A DNA stretch of 64,000 bases from Pseudomonas cerasi (GTDB taxonomy: Bacteria > Pseudomonadota > Gammaproteobacteria > Pseudomonadales > Pseudomonadaceae). Shown one piece after another: positions 17,265 to 27,890 of the stretch. The DNA lies in contig NZ_LT222319.1 of NCBI RefSeq assembly GCF_900074915.1, positions 1,485,001 to 1,549,000 of the forward strand, read 5' to 3'. The notes under the pieces are model-generated. The model was not told where the DNA came from and made no database searches. It worked only from the letters and a program-made list of their open reading frames with translations. Each line of letters starts with the position of its first letter. The stretch's first letter is position 1. The translations under genes were made by a program, and so were the position numbers.

Positions 17265-19906
17265 CAGCGTTTCACCAATCCAGTCAGGCCGCCCGCAATC
17301 AGGGCGGCGGTGTCAGCCAGTGCCACGAGCGGATCAAGTCCGGCAGGCACGGCCATATAACGAGGTTCCCAGTCAGGCTGGAACTTGTCCTTGAAGCGAC
17401 GCAGCCCCTGGAAGTTGTACAGCTGTTCGCCACGGCGGAAGATCATCGAACCCAGACGCTGGGTGATGGGTGCACCGCGTCGTGGCTGCAGACCCGACAA
17501 AGGCACCATGCCCAGGCTGAAGCGCGCATAGCCCTGGGCTTTGTAATGCAGAATCAGGCCGACCATCATGAACTCCATGGTCAGCTTGGGCGCATCCGGG
17601 TGAGAGCGCATCAGGTCAAGGCTGGCCAGTTCCGGGCTGGTGGTTTCCAGCAGGTTGGAGAACGCGACCGGCTTGCCCTGAAAGTGCACGATGGCAATGC
17701 GGAAGTACTTTAGGTACTCGGTGCTGAAGCGGCCCAGGGAGAAGCCTTTTTCACGGACATTCTTGCCCGTCAGCCAGGCGTCGGAAATCACTTTCAGCTC
17801 GTCGATCGGCGCCTGGCCCGGTTCGTAGATTTCCAGCGAAAGACCATCGCGGCCACCCCGGTTCCAGGTGTAACGCAGGTCCTTCATCTCCTTGCCCTTG
17901 GCGTCGATGTCGAAGCGCCGCAGGTCGACGCGCGCTTCTTCACCCAGCTTGATGGCGGTGAGACCGATGTCCATGTAGAACGGCAGGTTTTCTGCACGTA
18001 CCTGGTAGAACACCGGACGTGCATGGTGCACGTCGCACAGATCGCGGAATTGCCAGATCAGCTCGGCACGCTGCTGTGTAGGGCCGATCGGATCGTAAAG
18101 CGCCACCAGACTGCGGCCGCGATGCGAGTACATCAGGAATGCATTGCCGGCCGGATGAAACAGGATCGCCTTGTCGCCGGTCAGCACCAGGCCGCCATCC
18201 GGCTGTTTGGATGCCTTGAGGATCTCGGCCGCCTTGTCCAGATCTGCTGCGTCGGGCAGCTTGATGACCGGCCTGGCAGTACGCAGCAACCAGGTCAGCG
18301 AAACCACCACCAGCAGTACTGCGCTGCCCAGCGCCGAACGCAGGCCGCGCGGGGCGTCTGCATCGAGGGTGAACTGCCACCACAACTGGTGACTGTAGGG
18401 CACGTCCTGATAGGCGAACAGCAGCAGCCAGATCGAGGCACCGACCACACAAATGCTGGCAATCAGGTAGACCGGCGAGAACGGCAGCTCCAGCAGGCGG
18501 CTTGGACGGTAGAACGAGCGGCGGAAGGTCAGCAGCAGGCAGGCGGTCAGCAGCAGCATGCTGGCTTCTTCCCAGTCGAAGCCTTTGAGTATCGACAGCA
18601 CTGCACCGACCAGCAGCAAAATAGAAGTCAGCATCCATGCGGCCGACAGTCGCCGACGCAGGCCCTGGGCAAGCAACAGGCACAGTACGCCCACCAGACT
18701 GGCACCGAAGTGCGACGCATAGATCAGTCGATGCGGGATCATGAAGCCGACGTTTTCCAGACGGGTATCGATTTCAGGGGTGGCACCAGAGAAGAGCAGC
18801 ACCACCCCCGACAAGAAAACCAGTAGTGCCAGAATCGGTGCCGCCAGCCCTGAGGCGACGCGCATGGCCTGCCGGGTCGGCAGCAGACGTTGGGCTTCGG
18901 TAAACAGCAGGGTAAGACAGGCCAGCAGCAGCGGCAGGATCACGTAGATCAGGCGGTACAGCAGCAGCGCAGCGGCGAGCGGGGCGGCACCCAGTTCGTT
19001 GGCAAAGGCTGCGAGCAGAATCGCTTCGAACACACCGACGCCGCCAGGCACATGGCTGAGTACGCCAGCAGCGAGGGCCAGCAGATAGATAAGGATGAAT
19101 GCACCCAGCGGCGGCGCGTGCGGCAGCAGGAGGTACAGGACCATCGCTGCGGCGGCGACATCCAGCGCGGTGATCACCAGCTGGATCAGCGTCAGCTTCA
19201 AATCCGGCAGGCGCAAGGTACGACGACCGAGACGAACCAGAATATTGTGCGGGATGTCCTGTTCCGGCAGGCGGCGACGGTAGACAAACACCGCCAGCAG
19301 CAGGCTGCCGATCAAAACTGCTGTGGCGACGACAGCCAGCACGTCGACGGGAAGCTTGAGTGCCAGTGACGCGCCTGAAAGGTTGCTCAACGTGGCCAGT
19401 GCAGCCAGCGGCGGCAGCGCACAACCCAGTGACAGGCTGGCGAACACGGTCATGCGGGCAATTTCGATTGCGCCTACGCCGTGGCGTGAATAAAGCCTGT
19501 AGCGCACCGAGCCACCGGACAGCATCGACAGGCCGACCGCATTGCCGATGGCAAATGAGGTGAAGCCGCCGAGAAGCAGCGTCTTGATGGGCAGGTCGAC
19601 ATTGGCATAGCGACTGGCCGACAGTTCATAGCCCATCAGGATGATATAGCCGACGATTGCCGCGAGCAGCGCACCGCCCAGGGCGGGCAGGGGGACTGCG
19701 AACAGCGAGTCGTGCAGCGCATACCAGTCCATTTCGACCAGCATGTGGCGGCAGGCTATAAGGGCCAGGCTGAACAACAGCAGCATCACTGCCAGCCCGA
19801 TGGGCTGTCGGTATTTGCTCAGCAGCTCCCGCCAGTTATGGCGCGGTGGGCTGATGGGTTGCTCTGCATCAATGGTTTCATTGGAATCGGACATGTTGTC
19901 GCGCAT
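17264..19906 (-). CDS. mprF: Bifunctional aminoacyl-phosphatidylglycerol synthase/flippase MprF
   Basis: 880-aa membrane protein that adds an aminoacyl group (Ala or Lys) from charged tRNA to phosphatidylglycerol and flips the product, lowering cationic peptide binding. The first half (to about residue 550) has around 14 hydrophobic helices; the C-terminal half is the DUF2156-type GNAT-fold transferase with PVAFSNLLETTSPELASLDLMR and the end motif FKDKFQPDWEPRYMAVP. ATG 19906 was chosen for AGGAG six bases upstream. It forms an overlapping operon with virJ. Confidence 0.93.
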   Translation of the reverse strand: MRDNMSDSNETIDAEQPISPPRHNWRELLSKYRQPIGLAVMLLLFSLALIACRHMLVEMDWYALHDSLFAVPLPALGGALLAAIVGYIILMGYELSASRYANVDLPIKTLLLGGFTSFAIGNAVGLSMLSGGSVRYRLYSRHGVGAIEIARMTVFASLSLGCALPPLAALATLSNLSGASLALKLPVDVLAVVATAVLIGSLLLAVFVYRRRLPEQDIPHNILVRLGRRTLRLPDLKLTLIQLVITALDVAAAAMVLYLLLPHAPPLGAFILIYLLALAAGVLSHVPGGVGVFEAILLAAFANELGAAPLAAALLLYRLIYVILPLLLACLTLLFTEAQRLLPTRQAMRVASGLAAPILALLVFLSGVVLLFSGATPEIDTRLENVGFMIPHRLIYASHFGASLVGVLCLLLAQGLRRRLSAAWMLTSILLLVGAVLSILKGFDWEEASMLLLTACLLLTFRRSFYRPSRLLELPFSPVYLIASICVVGASIWLLLFAYQDVPYSHQLWWQFTLDADAPRGLRSALGSAVLLVVVSLTWLLRTARPVIKLPDAADLDKAAEILKASKQPDGGLVLTGDKAILFHPAGNAFLMYSHRGRSLVALYDPIGPTQQRAELIWQFRDLCDVHHARPVFYQVRAENLPFYMDIGLTAIKLGEEARVDLRRFDIDAKGKEMKDLRYTWNRGGRDGLSLEIYEPGQAPIDELKVISDAWLTGKNVREKGFSLGRFSTEYLKYFRIAIVHFQGKPVAFSNLLETTSPELASLDLMRSHPDAPKLTMEFMMVGLILHYKAQGYARFSLGMVPLSGLQPRRGAPITQRLGSMIFRRGEQLYNFQGLRRFKDKFQPDWEPRYMAVPAGLDPLVALADTAALIAGGLTGLVKR

Positions 19907-20215
19907 CAATCACTCCTTGGATCGTGCGCGACAGGATGGAGGTATGCAGCCAAGTTACCAATCCCTACGCAGAAAATATTTCAGGATGTTAGCGCGTCAA
20001 CGTCTAACGAGCGAATAGCGAATCGAGCCGGGTGATGCTGTTCAGCTACGGTTCAGTCGTGATTCAGCTTAGTAACACCTATCGGCAGCGCACGCAAAAA
20101 CTGTCGTAAATGCACGCATTACGTTACAGATGTGATGATAGGGTTTCAAAGGGCTTTGGAAATAGTCTTTTTTGTCAGACAGTTATCCGTTGCCCGCACT
20201 GCTTTTTTACCGGAA
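19907..20215. other. Intergenic region, no gene seen
   Basis: About 310 bp between the mprF start and the tRNA repeat, holding the mprF promoter region and AGGAG site. No reliable coding frame or RNA structure was recognised. Confidence 0.5.
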
Positions 20216-20217
20216 AC

Positions 20218-20250
20218 AAAAAAGGCCACTCTTTCGAGTAGCCTTTCTTG
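20218..20250 (-). terminator. Terminator of tRNA-fMet copy 1
   Basis: Minus strand: AAGGCTACTC, loop GAAA, GAGTGGCCTT, then T6. It lies just beyond the CCA end of the tRNA. Confidence 0.88.
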
Positions 20251-20255
20251 ATGTT

Positions 20256-20332
<77 letters not shown>

Positions 20333-20345
20333 TCTGTGTGGCGGC

Positions 20346-20373
20346 ATTCTACAGCCGAACGCCGATGTGTCAA
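20346..20373 (-). promoter_or_regulatory. Sigma-70 promoter of tRNA-fMet copy 1
   Basis: Minus strand: TTGACA (20373-20368), 16-bp spacer, TAGAAT (20351-20346), followed by GC-rich bases (GCCGCC), as in stable-RNA promoters, just ahead of the tRNA. Confidence 0.85.
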
Positions 20374-20593
20374 CCCTTAATCCGGAAAGCCTGCAAATGA
20401 GTAGCAGATTGTGCAGATTTTGCACGATTGGGTTCGGATGCGCAGTTTTCAGGGCTGCGCGCTTGCGTGGGGCATTATCAGGAAAGCGTAAGGCCTTTGG
20501 TCAGGATTTGCCGCAGGTCGCCGGGAGCGATCTATATCTGCGCGAGGAATGGTCCATGTCCAGGCCTTAGAAGGGTGCTTTTCAGGCGCGCAC

Positions 20594-20626
20594 AAAAAAG
20601 GCCACTCTTTCGAGTAGCCTTTCTTG
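20594..20626 (-). terminator. Terminator of tRNA-fMet copy 2
   Basis: Same hairpin and T6 tail as in copy 1, so each tRNA gene is a complete separate transcription unit. Confidence 0.88.
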
Positions 20627-20631
20627 ATGTT

Positions 20632-20708
<77 letters not shown>

Positions 20709-20721
20709 TCTGTGTGGCGGC

Positions 20722-20749
20722 ATTCTACAGAGAGATGGCGAGGTGTCAA
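20722..20749 (-). promoter_or_regulatory. Sigma-70 promoter of tRNA-fMet copy 2
   Basis: Minus strand: TTGACA (20749-20744), 16-bp spacer with a sequence unlike copy 1, TAGAAT (20727-20722). Only the boxes and spacing are kept between the two promoters. Confidence 0.85.
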
Positions 20750-20969
20750 TGGTTAGTTTTAAAAAAGTGCTTTTTCTTCAAATGCTTAGCGGATCCAAAT
20801 GATCGGTCTGCACGGCATCGGCGCTTGCATGACGGGGCTTTGCGGCTTTTTCGGTCATGCGTGATGGGCTTTTGACTACTTTTCATGGCGACCTTTCGCA
20901 TCATTGGATGTTACTTGGCGGTACGAATGAGATACTGCGCGGCCATTGATTGCAAAATCCCATCAGGTC

Positions 20970-22031
20970 ATGACGCAGCGCAAAATCATCCACATCGACT
21001 GTGACTGCTTTTATGCAGCCATTGAAATGCGTGACGAGCCCGACCTCGCTGGCAAGCCGCTGGCGGTAGGCGGCTCTGCGGAGCGGCGCGGGGTGATTGC
21101 GACCTGTAATTACGAGGCGCGCGCCTATGGGGTGCGTTCGGCCATGTCGTCCCGGCATGCGCTCAAACTCTGCCCGGACCTGACCATCGTCAAGCCGCGC
21201 ATGGATGCTTATAAAGAAGCATCGCGGGAAATCCACACGATCTTTCGCGATTACACCGACCTTATAGAGCCGTTGTCTCTGGATGAGGCCTTTCTGGATG
21301 TGTCCGAGGCCGGGCATTTTTCCGGCAGTGCCACGCGCATCGCGCAGGACATCCGTCGCAGGGTCTCGAATCAGTTGCACATCACTGTGTCGGCGGGCGT
21401 TGCGCCCAACAAGTTTCTCGCCAAGATCGCCAGCGACTGGAAAAAGCCCAACGGGTTGTTCGTCATCACACCGGATCAGGTCGAGGATTTCGTCGCTTCC
21501 TTGCCGGTCACCAAGCTTCACGGCGTCGGAAAAGTCACCGCAGACAAGCTCGGCCGGCTGGGTATCGTCGACTGCGCCGACCTGCGAAGCCGCAGCAAGC
21601 TCGCGCTGGTCCGGGAATTCGGCAGCTTTGGCGAGCGCCTCTGGAGTCTGGCGCACGGGATCGATGACCGCCCCGTGCAGAATGACAGCCGACGTCAGTC
21701 AGTCAGCGTTGAAAATACCTACGACACGGATCTGCCCGATCTGGCGGCCTGCCTGGAAAAGCTGCCGGACCTGCTGGAAACGTTGAGTGGCCGCATGGCC
21801 AGAATGGAAGGGCAGTACCGGCCCGGCAAGCCGTTCGTCAAAGTGAAGTTTCACGACTTTACGCAGACGACTCTGGAGCAGTCCGGAGCCGGCAGGGATC
21901 TGGGCAGCTATGAACAGTTGCTGGCTCAGGCGTTCGCCCGTGGTGGCAAGCCGGTCCGCTTGCTGGGCATAGGCGTACGTTTGCACGATCTGCGTGCAGC
22001 CCATGAGCAACTGGAATTGTTCTCTCGATAA
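20970..22031 (+). CDS. dinB: DNA polymerase IV
   Basis: Y-family translesion polymerase (353 aa). Catalytic acidic residues are in IIHIDCDCFYAAIE (residues 5-18) and in SLDEAFLDVS; helix-hairpin-helix motifs follow in LHGVGKVTADKLGRLGI. The C-terminus ends LELFSR, a short beta-clamp-binding-like tail. Start MTQRKIIHID at 20970 fits the family; the upstream in-frame ATG adds eight residues. No convincing LexA box was found in the preceding 240 bp. Confidence 0.95.
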   Translation: MTQRKIIHIDCDCFYAAIEMRDEPDLAGKPLAVGGSAERRGVIATCNYEARAYGVRSAMSSRHALKLCPDLTIVKPRMDAYKEASREIHTIFRDYTDLIEPLSLDEAFLDVSEAGHFSGSATRIAQDIRRRVSNQLHITVSAGVAPNKFLAKIASDWKKPNGLFVITPDQVEDFVASLPVTKLHGVGKVTADKLGRLGIVDCADLRSRSKLALVREFGSFGERLWSLAHGIDDRPVQNDSRRQSVSVENTYDTDLPDLAACLEKLPDLLETLSGRMARMEGQYRPGKPFVKVKFHDFTQTTLEQSGAGRDLGSYEQLLAQAFARGGKPVRLLGIGVRLHDLRAAHEQLELFSR

Positions 22032-22079
22032 TGACTGGCCGCGGTTATACGCCGCGGCCTTTCATGTTACGGGTTCTTG

Positions 22080-23036
22080 CTACTGACTCTGGGCAGGAAC
22101 GGCGACCAGGCGGCCAGCGTCTCTGGCGAGAGACTTGAGAAACTCACCCTGCAACTGCGGATCGTTGCGCGTCAGTTCGATCAGGCTCTGTTCCAGCTCG
22201 CTGGCTTCTTCTTCCAGCCCCATGTCAGAAAGACGTTTGACGCGATGCACCCACTGGCTGACCTCGTCATCTTCCAGGTCGTCGTAGATCAGGGCGTGCG
22301 CCTCCAGCAACTTGCCGCGTAGCGAGTGGCTGATTGGCAAACTGGCGTTCGCGTGCGCGCTGTCCTGATCGTCTTCGACATTGATATAGATGCGCGTGAT
22401 GCGGCTCAGGTCCTGTTCCGCAAACGGGCTGTCCAGCAGGTTCAGGCGCAGGATGCCGTTGCGGTCAGTGCTCATTTCGTGAGTTTCATTGCCAGCCTTG
22501 ACCATCACCGGGCGTTCATTCCAGGGCAGGGTGGAGTTCTCGATCCGCTTGTCCTTCTGAACCTCGTCGATGCTCGCCAGATTCTGCTCGGCGCGACCGT
22601 GGGACGGGGCATTCATGAACGGGTTCAGACCTGCCACGCCATAGTGAATCCAGTCCTTGGTCATGCTTTCCGGCAAATTGCCCAGCGCAAACACGTTGAC
22701 CACGTTGGCCCCGACACCTGCGACAACCGCTATCGCGCCGAGCGGGATCTCGTAGACCTCCCGCCACGGTTGGTAAGGCGTGTAGCGGTCATAGTGTCGA
22801 GTGACTTCAAAGTCGGTGACCTCGAACGATTTGTGCTCGTGAATCCGCACGCGGCGTTGCGGCAACTCCAGTGTCTTGGGTTCGCCGATATCGACTTGCA
22901 GGGTATGTTCGAGCAGTTTGCGTTCGACTCGCTCCTCGTGCTCGCTGCGCTGAGAGAGCTGGTTGGCACAGCCGCCGACGAGAAATGAGCCGCACAGAAC
23001 GGCGCTGCCGAGGCTTAAGGTGCTTCGTTTGAGCAT
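22080..23036 (-). CDS. Predicted lipoprotein of unknown function
   Basis: 318-aa protein with a type II signal peptide and lipobox LVGGC (Cys at about residue 23). The mature part has a hydrophobic stretch (LGAIAVVAGVGANVVNVFAL, about residues 99-118) and an acidic, Glu/Leu-rich C-terminal helix region. No family is recognised. It lies upstream-facing toward dinB and about 65 bp downstream of proS... on the opposite side, sharing the minus strand with proS; a separate promoter cannot be excluded. Confidence 0.8.
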   Translation of the reverse strand: MLKRSTLSLGSAVLCGSFLVGGCANQLSQRSEHEERVERKLLEHTLQVDIGEPKTLELPQRRVRIHEHKSFEVTDFEVTRHYDRYTPYQPWREVYEIPLGAIAVVAGVGANVVNVFALGNLPESMTKDWIHYGVAGLNPFMNAPSHGRAEQNLASIDEVQKDKRIENSTLPWNERPVMVKAGNETHEMSTDRNGILRLNLLDSPFAEQDLSRITRIYINVEDDQDSAHANASLPISHSLRGKLLEAHALIYDDLEDDEVSQWVHRVKRLSDMGLEEEASELEQSLIELTRNDPQLQGEFLKSLARDAGRLVAVPAQSQ

Positions 23037-23101
23037 GGGATCTCTGATGCGGATTGGGCGAGTGAAGAGCGGCGCACCTGCGAGCAGGTGCGCCTTTTGA
23101 C

Positions 23102-24817
23102 TCAGCGGTTCACTTTGCCCTGGATGAACGACAGCACGTCCGCGACCGCAATGGCTTGCGGTTGCGATTCGGTACGGCTCTTGTATTCCAGATTGCCTTC
23201 GGCCAGGCCTCGGTCGCTCACCACGATGCGATGCGGGATACCGATCAGTTCCATGTCGGCGAACTTGATGCCCGGGCTGGTCTTCTTGTCGCGGTCGTCG
23301 AGCAATACTTCAAAACCGGCAGCCGTCAGGTCGGCGTACAGTTTGTCCGTCGCTTCACGAACGGCGTCTGTCTCGTAGCGCAGCGGAACCAGCGCAATCT
23401 GGAACGGTGCGAGGGTGTCGTTCCAGATGATGCCGTTTTCGTCGCTGTTCTGTTCGATGGCAGCCGCCACCACCCGGGAAACACCGATGCCGTAGCAACC
23501 CATCGCCAGATTGACCGGCTTGCCGTTCTCACCCAGCACCTGGCACTTCATCGCTTCGCTGTACTTGGTGCCCAGCTGAAAGATGTGACCCACTTCGATG
23601 CCGCGCTTGATTTCCAGCGTGCCTTTGCCATCCGGGCTTGGATCGCCCGCAACCACGTTACGCAGGTCGGCGACGGTCGGCACCGGCAGATCGCGCTCCC
23701 AGTTGACGCCGAAGTAGTGCTTGTCGTCGATGTTGGCACCCACGCTGAAGTCGCTCATCAGCTCGACAGAGCGGTCGATGATGCACGGCAGTGGCAGGTT
23801 CAATGGGCCCAGCGAGCCCGCGCCTGCGCCGATGGCGTCGCGCAGTTCGGCTTCGGACGCCATGACCAGCGGGCTGGCGACCTGTTCCAGCTGGCTGGCC
23901 TTGATTTCATTGAGCTCGTGATCGCCGCGGATGATCAGGGCGATCAGCTTGCCTTCTTCGGCCGCATGGACCACCAGAGTCTTGACGGTTTTCTCGATGG
24001 GCAGACCGAAACCCTCCACCAGTTGGGCGATGGTTTTGGCGTTTGGAGTGTCGATCAGACGCAATTCTTCAGTAGCGGCCGGACGAGTCTTTTCGCGAGG
24101 CACCGCTTCGGCTTTTTCGATGTTGGCTGCGTAATCGGAGCCATCGCTGAACACGATATCGTCTTCGCCGGATTCGGCCAGTACGTGGAATTCGTGCGAG
24201 CCTGCGCCACCAATCGAGCCGTTATCCGCTTCGACCGGGCGGAATTTGAGGCCTAGGCGGGTGAAGATGTTGCTGTATGCCAGGTGCATGCGATCGTAGG
24301 TGACCTGCAGCGATTCGTGATCGGCGTGGAACGAGTAAGCGTCTTTCATGACGAACTCGCGTCCACGCATCAGGCCGAAGCGTGGGCGGATCTCGTCACG
24401 GAATTTGGTCTGGATCTGGTACAGATTGATTGGCAGCTGTTTATAGCTGTTGAGCTCATTGCGTGCCAGATCGGTGATGACTTCTTCGTGGGTCGGGCCC
24501 AGGCAGAACTCACGGTTGTGGCGGTCGACCAGACGCATCAGCTCCGGGCCATACTGCTCCCAGCGTCCGGATTCCTGCCACAGCTCTGCGGGTTGAATGC
24601 CGGGCATCAAGATTTCGAGTGCGCCTGCGGCGTCCATTTCTTCACGAACAATGGCTTCGACCTTGCGCAGCACGCGCAGGCCCATGGGCAGCCAGGTGTA
24701 AAGACCGGATGCTAACTTGCGGATCATGCCGGCGCGCAGCATCAGCTGATGGCTGACCACGACCGCATCGGAAGGGGTTTCTTTCTGTGTGGCGAGCAAA
24801 AATTGACTGGTGCGCAT
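23102..24817 (-). CDS. proS: Prolyl-tRNA synthetase
   Basis: Class II prolyl-tRNA synthetase (571 aa) of the bacterial type with an editing (YbaK-like) insertion in the middle, about residues 230-390. Motif 2 is [21 protein letters not shown] (visible around residue 140) and motif 3 is [18 protein letters not shown]; the C-terminal anticodon domain has [20 protein letters not shown]. The start [15 protein letters not shown] is typical. Confidence 0.97.
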   Translation of the reverse strand: MRTSQFLLATQKETPSDAVVVSHQLMLRAGMIRKLASGLYTWLPMGLRVLRKVEAIVREEMDAAGALEILMPGIQPAELWQESGRWEQYGPELMRLVDRHNREFCLGPTHEEVITDLARNELNSYKQLPINLYQIQTKFRDEIRPRFGLMRGREFVMKDAYSFHADHESLQVTYDRMHLAYSNIFTRLGLKFRPVEADNGSIGGAGSHEFHVLAESGEDDIVFSDGSDYAANIEKAEAVPREKTRPAATEELRLIDTPNAKTIAQLVEGFGLPIEKTVKTLVVHAAEEGKLIALIIRGDHELNEIKASQLEQVASPLVMASEAELRDAIGAGAGSLGPLNLPLPCIIDRSVELMSDFSVGANIDDKHYFGVNWERDLPVPTVADLRNVVAGDPSPDGKGTLEIKRGIEVGHIFQLGTKYSEAMKCQVLGENGKPVNLAMGCYGIGVSRVVAAAIEQNSDENGIIWNDTLAPFQIALVPLRYETDAVREATDKLYADLTAAGFEVLLDDRDKKTSPGIKFADMELIGIPHRIVVSDRGLAEGNLEYKSRTESQPQAIAVADVLSFIQGKVNR

Positions 24818-24936
24818 GGTTGGCCGTTGTCGGTTGCTGAGACATGAAATGACCTGGCATTGTACGGCGGTGTGCCGGTCGCGTACAGGGCGGGGCTGGC
24901 TTGCAGGTGGCGTCAGAGCGCTTTGATGGGAGCATG

Positions 24937-24966
24937 AAAAAGCCCGGCATGTGCCGGGCTTCTTCT
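24937..24966 (-). terminator. Intrinsic terminator of the oprD-family gene
   Basis: Stem GCCCGGCA/TGCCGGGC with a two-base loop; on the minus strand it is followed by a T run, 22 bp after the porin stop codon. Confidence 0.88.
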
Positions 24967-24988
24967 ATTAACGAGTGCTGAGCGGTGA

Positions 24989-26335
24989 TTACAGGATCGA
25001 GATCGGGTAATCGACAATCAGGCGGAACTCGTTGACGTCGCCATCTGCCTGGGCATCGTTACCACGGTGCCATGCCTGACGCATACGGAAGGACAGATCT
25101 TTGGCTGGGCCAGTCTGTACAACGTATTTGGCTTCAAGGTTGGTTTCGTGGTGCTTACCGTCGGCTCCATACATGTTGGCATAGGCACTGGACGCGTCTA
25201 CTTTGGTGCCATCAATGTTGTCACCGTTGAGGTAGCGGGTCATGAAGCTCAGGCCAGGAACGCCGTAAGGAGTCATGTTCAGGTCGTAGCGCACTTGCCA
25301 CGATTTCTCGCCTGGACCGTTGAAGTCGGAGTACTGAACGGAGTTGGCCAGGAAAATCGAGTCGCCGCCACGATTGTTGTCGCCTATACCGATGTAGTCG
25401 AACGGTGTATCGCCGTCGACTTTCTGGTACGCAACGGTAATGGTATGCGCTGCCAGGAATGAATAGGCTGCCGATGCCGAGTAAGTGGTGTTGTTAATCG
25501 ACCCAGCTTTAGCGCTGCCTTCGTCAAGGGTGCGGTACAGGTTGACGTCGAAAGCCAGTGACTGATCATTCCCCAAAGGCAATGCGTAGTTCACGTTACC
25601 GTAGTACTGATCCCAGATGTCTTCGAGTTTGGCTGCATAGAAAGCTACGCCCAAACCGTCGGTCACTGCGTACTTGCCGCCAACAAAATCTGCGCTGCTG
25701 GCTTTCAGGCCGTTGAAGCCGTTTGCGTAAGTTGCCCAGATGCTGCCGTCGTGACTGGTGTCATCCTGGCTTGTGCCCGAGTAGAAGTGTCCTGCTTCAA
25801 GATCAAGACCTGCAATCTCACTGCTTTGCAGGCTTAGACCACTAGCGGTTTGAGGTAGCAGGCGTGATCCGCCAACCGCAAATACTGGACTGGTAGGCTG
25901 CATATCACCGATTTTCAATTCAGTCTTCGATACGCGGAATTTTACAGCGCCGCCCAGCTTGCCCTGCGTAGCCTCGTTATCACCATTGGCGTCAGTGACC
26001 AAGTTTCCAGAGCCTGAGTATTTGTCGAGACCCCAAAGCCTGAGGCCCCCGTAGCCGAATGCCTCAACGCCTACACCGATGGTGCCTTGAGTGTAGCCGG
26101 TGCTGAAGTTGGCCCAGATGCCCTGGGTCCAGTCTTTGTCGCTGCGGCCGCCTGGAGCAGGGTTGTTTTTCTTGTCGCGGTTGAAATAATAGTTGCGCAA
26201 CTTCAGGTCAAGCGTGCTGCCTTCCACAAAGCCCTTGGCATCAGCCTGATCGCTGACGAAAGGTGCGGCTGTTGCCATTTGGGCGCTGGCTGCTGTAACG
26301 GCCAGTGCGATTGCGCTCCACTTCATCACTCTCAT
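24989..26335 (-). CDS. OprD-family outer-membrane porin
   Basis: 448-aa substrate-specific porin with a signal peptide (MRVMKWSAIALAVTAASAQ...) and a mature chain of alternating beta-strand pattern. OprD marks include KGFVEGSTLDLKLRNYYFNRD near the N-terminus, LKIGDMQPTSPVFAVGGSRLLPQTASGL split across strands, and a final aromatic-rich strand (FRLIVDYPISIL). The start at 26335 has AGGAG seven bases before it. Its position between proS and the HIT-slyX pair matches P. aeruginosa PA0958. The substrate is unknown; amino acids or small acids are usual. Confidence 0.9.
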   Translation of the reverse strand: MRVMKWSAIALAVTAASAQMATAAPFVSDQADAKGFVEGSTLDLKLRNYYFNRDKKNNPAPGGRSDKDWTQGIWANFSTGYTQGTIGVGVEAFGYGGLRLWGLDKYSGSGNLVTDANGDNEATQGKLGGAVKFRVSKTELKIGDMQPTSPVFAVGGSRLLPQTASGLSLQSSEIAGLDLEAGHFYSGTSQDDTSHDGSIWATYANGFNGLKASSADFVGGKYAVTDGLGVAFYAAKLEDIWDQYYGNVNYALPLGNDQSLAFDVNLYRTLDEGSAKAGSINNTTYSASAAYSFLAAHTITVAYQKVDGDTPFDYIGIGDNNRGGDSIFLANSVQYSDFNGPGEKSWQVRYDLNMTPYGVPGLSFMTRYLNGDNIDGTKVDASSAYANMYGADGKHHETNLEAKYVVQTGPAKDLSFRMRQAWHRGNDAQADGDVNEFRLIVDYPISIL

Positions 26336-27191
26336 CGTGATTGCTCCTTTGGTTTTTAGAAGATTTTTCTGCCGTCCCACCTGTTTTTTTATCTGGGCGG
26401 CTCTTTCTATTTTTGTCGGCGGAATCTATATCACGCTGACTTGGGTGCTATAGCTACAGCCTTATCCTTTCAGAATCTTTACGACGCGCAGCCGAGCTAG
26501 CCTGTAGTGGCATTCTGCACATTGTCGGATCGATCAAAGTGCGGTCCGTCACGGCGTCCCTCAGGGTCGCAAGCCTTGTTTCCCTTGATGCTGTCACCCC
26601 TGTTTTCCGCCAGGGGTGTCGTGATCATATGGGTGATAAAGCAACAAGCGTGCACAAAGTTTCCGAAAATGAAAAAATTTTGTGAAAAATCAGAATCAAG
26701 ATCGCCTTTTTGCTCTATCTAGCTGTTTTAAATGACTATTTTTATTTTTTGAAAATACCTCTGGCTTTTCTCCGCCAAGGCTGGCTTCTGCCCCTCTCGC
26801 CCAAAAACGTTACCGGTATAGGCTTACATTGAGTAGAAAACGAATCCACCGTGTTGCTGACGCAACAGCAGTGTGTGATTTTGGTGCATTCCCCATCGGG
26901 TTCGCCTGAACCTGGAGCATTGCTATGGGTGGCGGTCATGGTGAGGCAATGGATGTTTCATTTTCATGTACGCGAGGTAGGCAATTGTAAGGGGGTGGTT
27001 CAGGGTGAGGCTGTTTTCAGCGGGATCCGCCGTCAGTCAGTGGCGTCAAATCGGTGCGGCGACCGTTGCAGTGGATGCATTCTGGTGCGCAGGTGAAGCC
27101 TTACGCGAAGCCTAGTATCCTGACTGCCTATCGCAGCACCCTGTTACCGACAGGGCAGGTGCATTCACCTGGCAATCAGGAGCTTTTTATC
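26336..27191. other. Long intergenic region, no confident gene
   Basis: 856 bp between the divergent porin and HIT genes. The part near 26640-26760 is AT-rich and may hold the porin promoter. Short frames here (26507-26722, 26851-27096, and the 5' extension of the HIT frame) have no recognisable similarity. Nothing further is supported. Confidence 0.5.
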
Positions 27192-27617
27192 GTGTTCGTT
27201 CTGGATTCCCGTCTTCAACAAGACACCTTGCCGATTGGCGACTTTCCGCTATGCCGGTTACTGCTCTCCAACGACAGCCACTACCCCTGGTTCATTCTGG
27301 TGCCGCGCCGCGCAGACATCACCGAAGTCTTTCAGCTGAGTGCAGCAGACCAGATGCAGTTGTGGCAGGAGACGAGTGCGCTGGCCAAGGTGCTGAACGA
27401 GCTCTTCGATGCGGATAAAATCAATGTTGCCGCCTTGGGCAACGTAGTGAGCCAGCTGCATATGCACGTCATCGTGCGCAAACGTGACGATGCCGCCTGG
27501 CCTGCGCCCGTGTGGGGCAAGCATGCTGCCATCGCTTATACCGACGAACAGCTCTCGGCAATCCGTCGGCAGTTGAAGCCGGTACTGACAAATGATTTTC
27601 GATTTGAGGAGGAGTAA
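27192..27617 (+). CDS. HIT-family nucleotide-binding protein
   Basis: 141-aa histidine-triad hydrolase-like protein. The triad segment reads [11 protein letters not shown] (H-x-H plus a hydrophobic tail, with the first triad position variant), and [13 protein letters not shown] is the usual N-terminal strand. The GTG start at 27192 ([15 protein letters not shown]) has AGGAG nine bases upstream; the longer frame from 27054 has no homology-like features. slyX follows after 2 bp, so the two are cotranscribed. Confidence 0.85.
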   Translation: MFVLDSRLQQDTLPIGDFPLCRLLLSNDSHYPWFILVPRRADITEVFQLSAADQMQLWQETSALAKVLNELFDADKINVAALGNVVSQLHMHVIVRKRDDAAWPAPVWGKHAAIAYTDEQLSAIRRQLKPVLTNDFRFEEE

Positions 27618-27619
27618 TC

Positions 27620-27826
27620 ATGAGCCTTGAAGAGCGAGTCATGGAGCTTGAAAGCCGTATGGCCTTTCAGGACGATACGATCCAGGCACTCAATGACGTG
27701 CTGGTAAAGCAGCGGCGCGAATTGGATCATCTGCAACTGCAGATGGCGGCGATGCTCAAGCGTCAGGAGGAAATGGGCAGCCAGTTCGAGACCTTCGAGG
27801 AAGATGCTCCGCCACCTCACTATTGA
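27620..27826 (+). CDS. slyX: SlyX protein
   Basis: 68-aa coiled-coil protein: heptad-like [20 protein letters not shown], then [12 protein letters not shown], and the typical Pro/His/Tyr end (PPPHY). SlyX function is unclear. A GAGGAG site inside the end of the HIT gene serves as ribosome binding site. A bidirectional terminator follows. Confidence 0.9.
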   Translation: MSLEERVMELESRMAFQDDTIQALNDVLVKQRRELDHLQLQMAAMLKRQEEMGSQFETFEEDAPPPHY

Positions 27827-27837
27827 TCGGCTGGCAT

Positions 27838-27877
27838 AAAAAAACCGCGACTTCCGTCAGGAGGTCGCGGTTTTTTA
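27838..27877. terminator. Bidirectional terminator between slyX and the cold-shock gene
   Basis: AAAAAACCGCGAC pairs with GTCGCGGTTTTTT; T runs on both strands suit the convergent genes on either side. Confidence 0.9.
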
Positions 27878-27890
27878 TTGCTTGAAACAA

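Noticed and set aside
20731..20969. LexA box sought upstream of dinB
   Set aside because: No CTGT-N8-ACAG or close variant found, so SOS control is not claimed.
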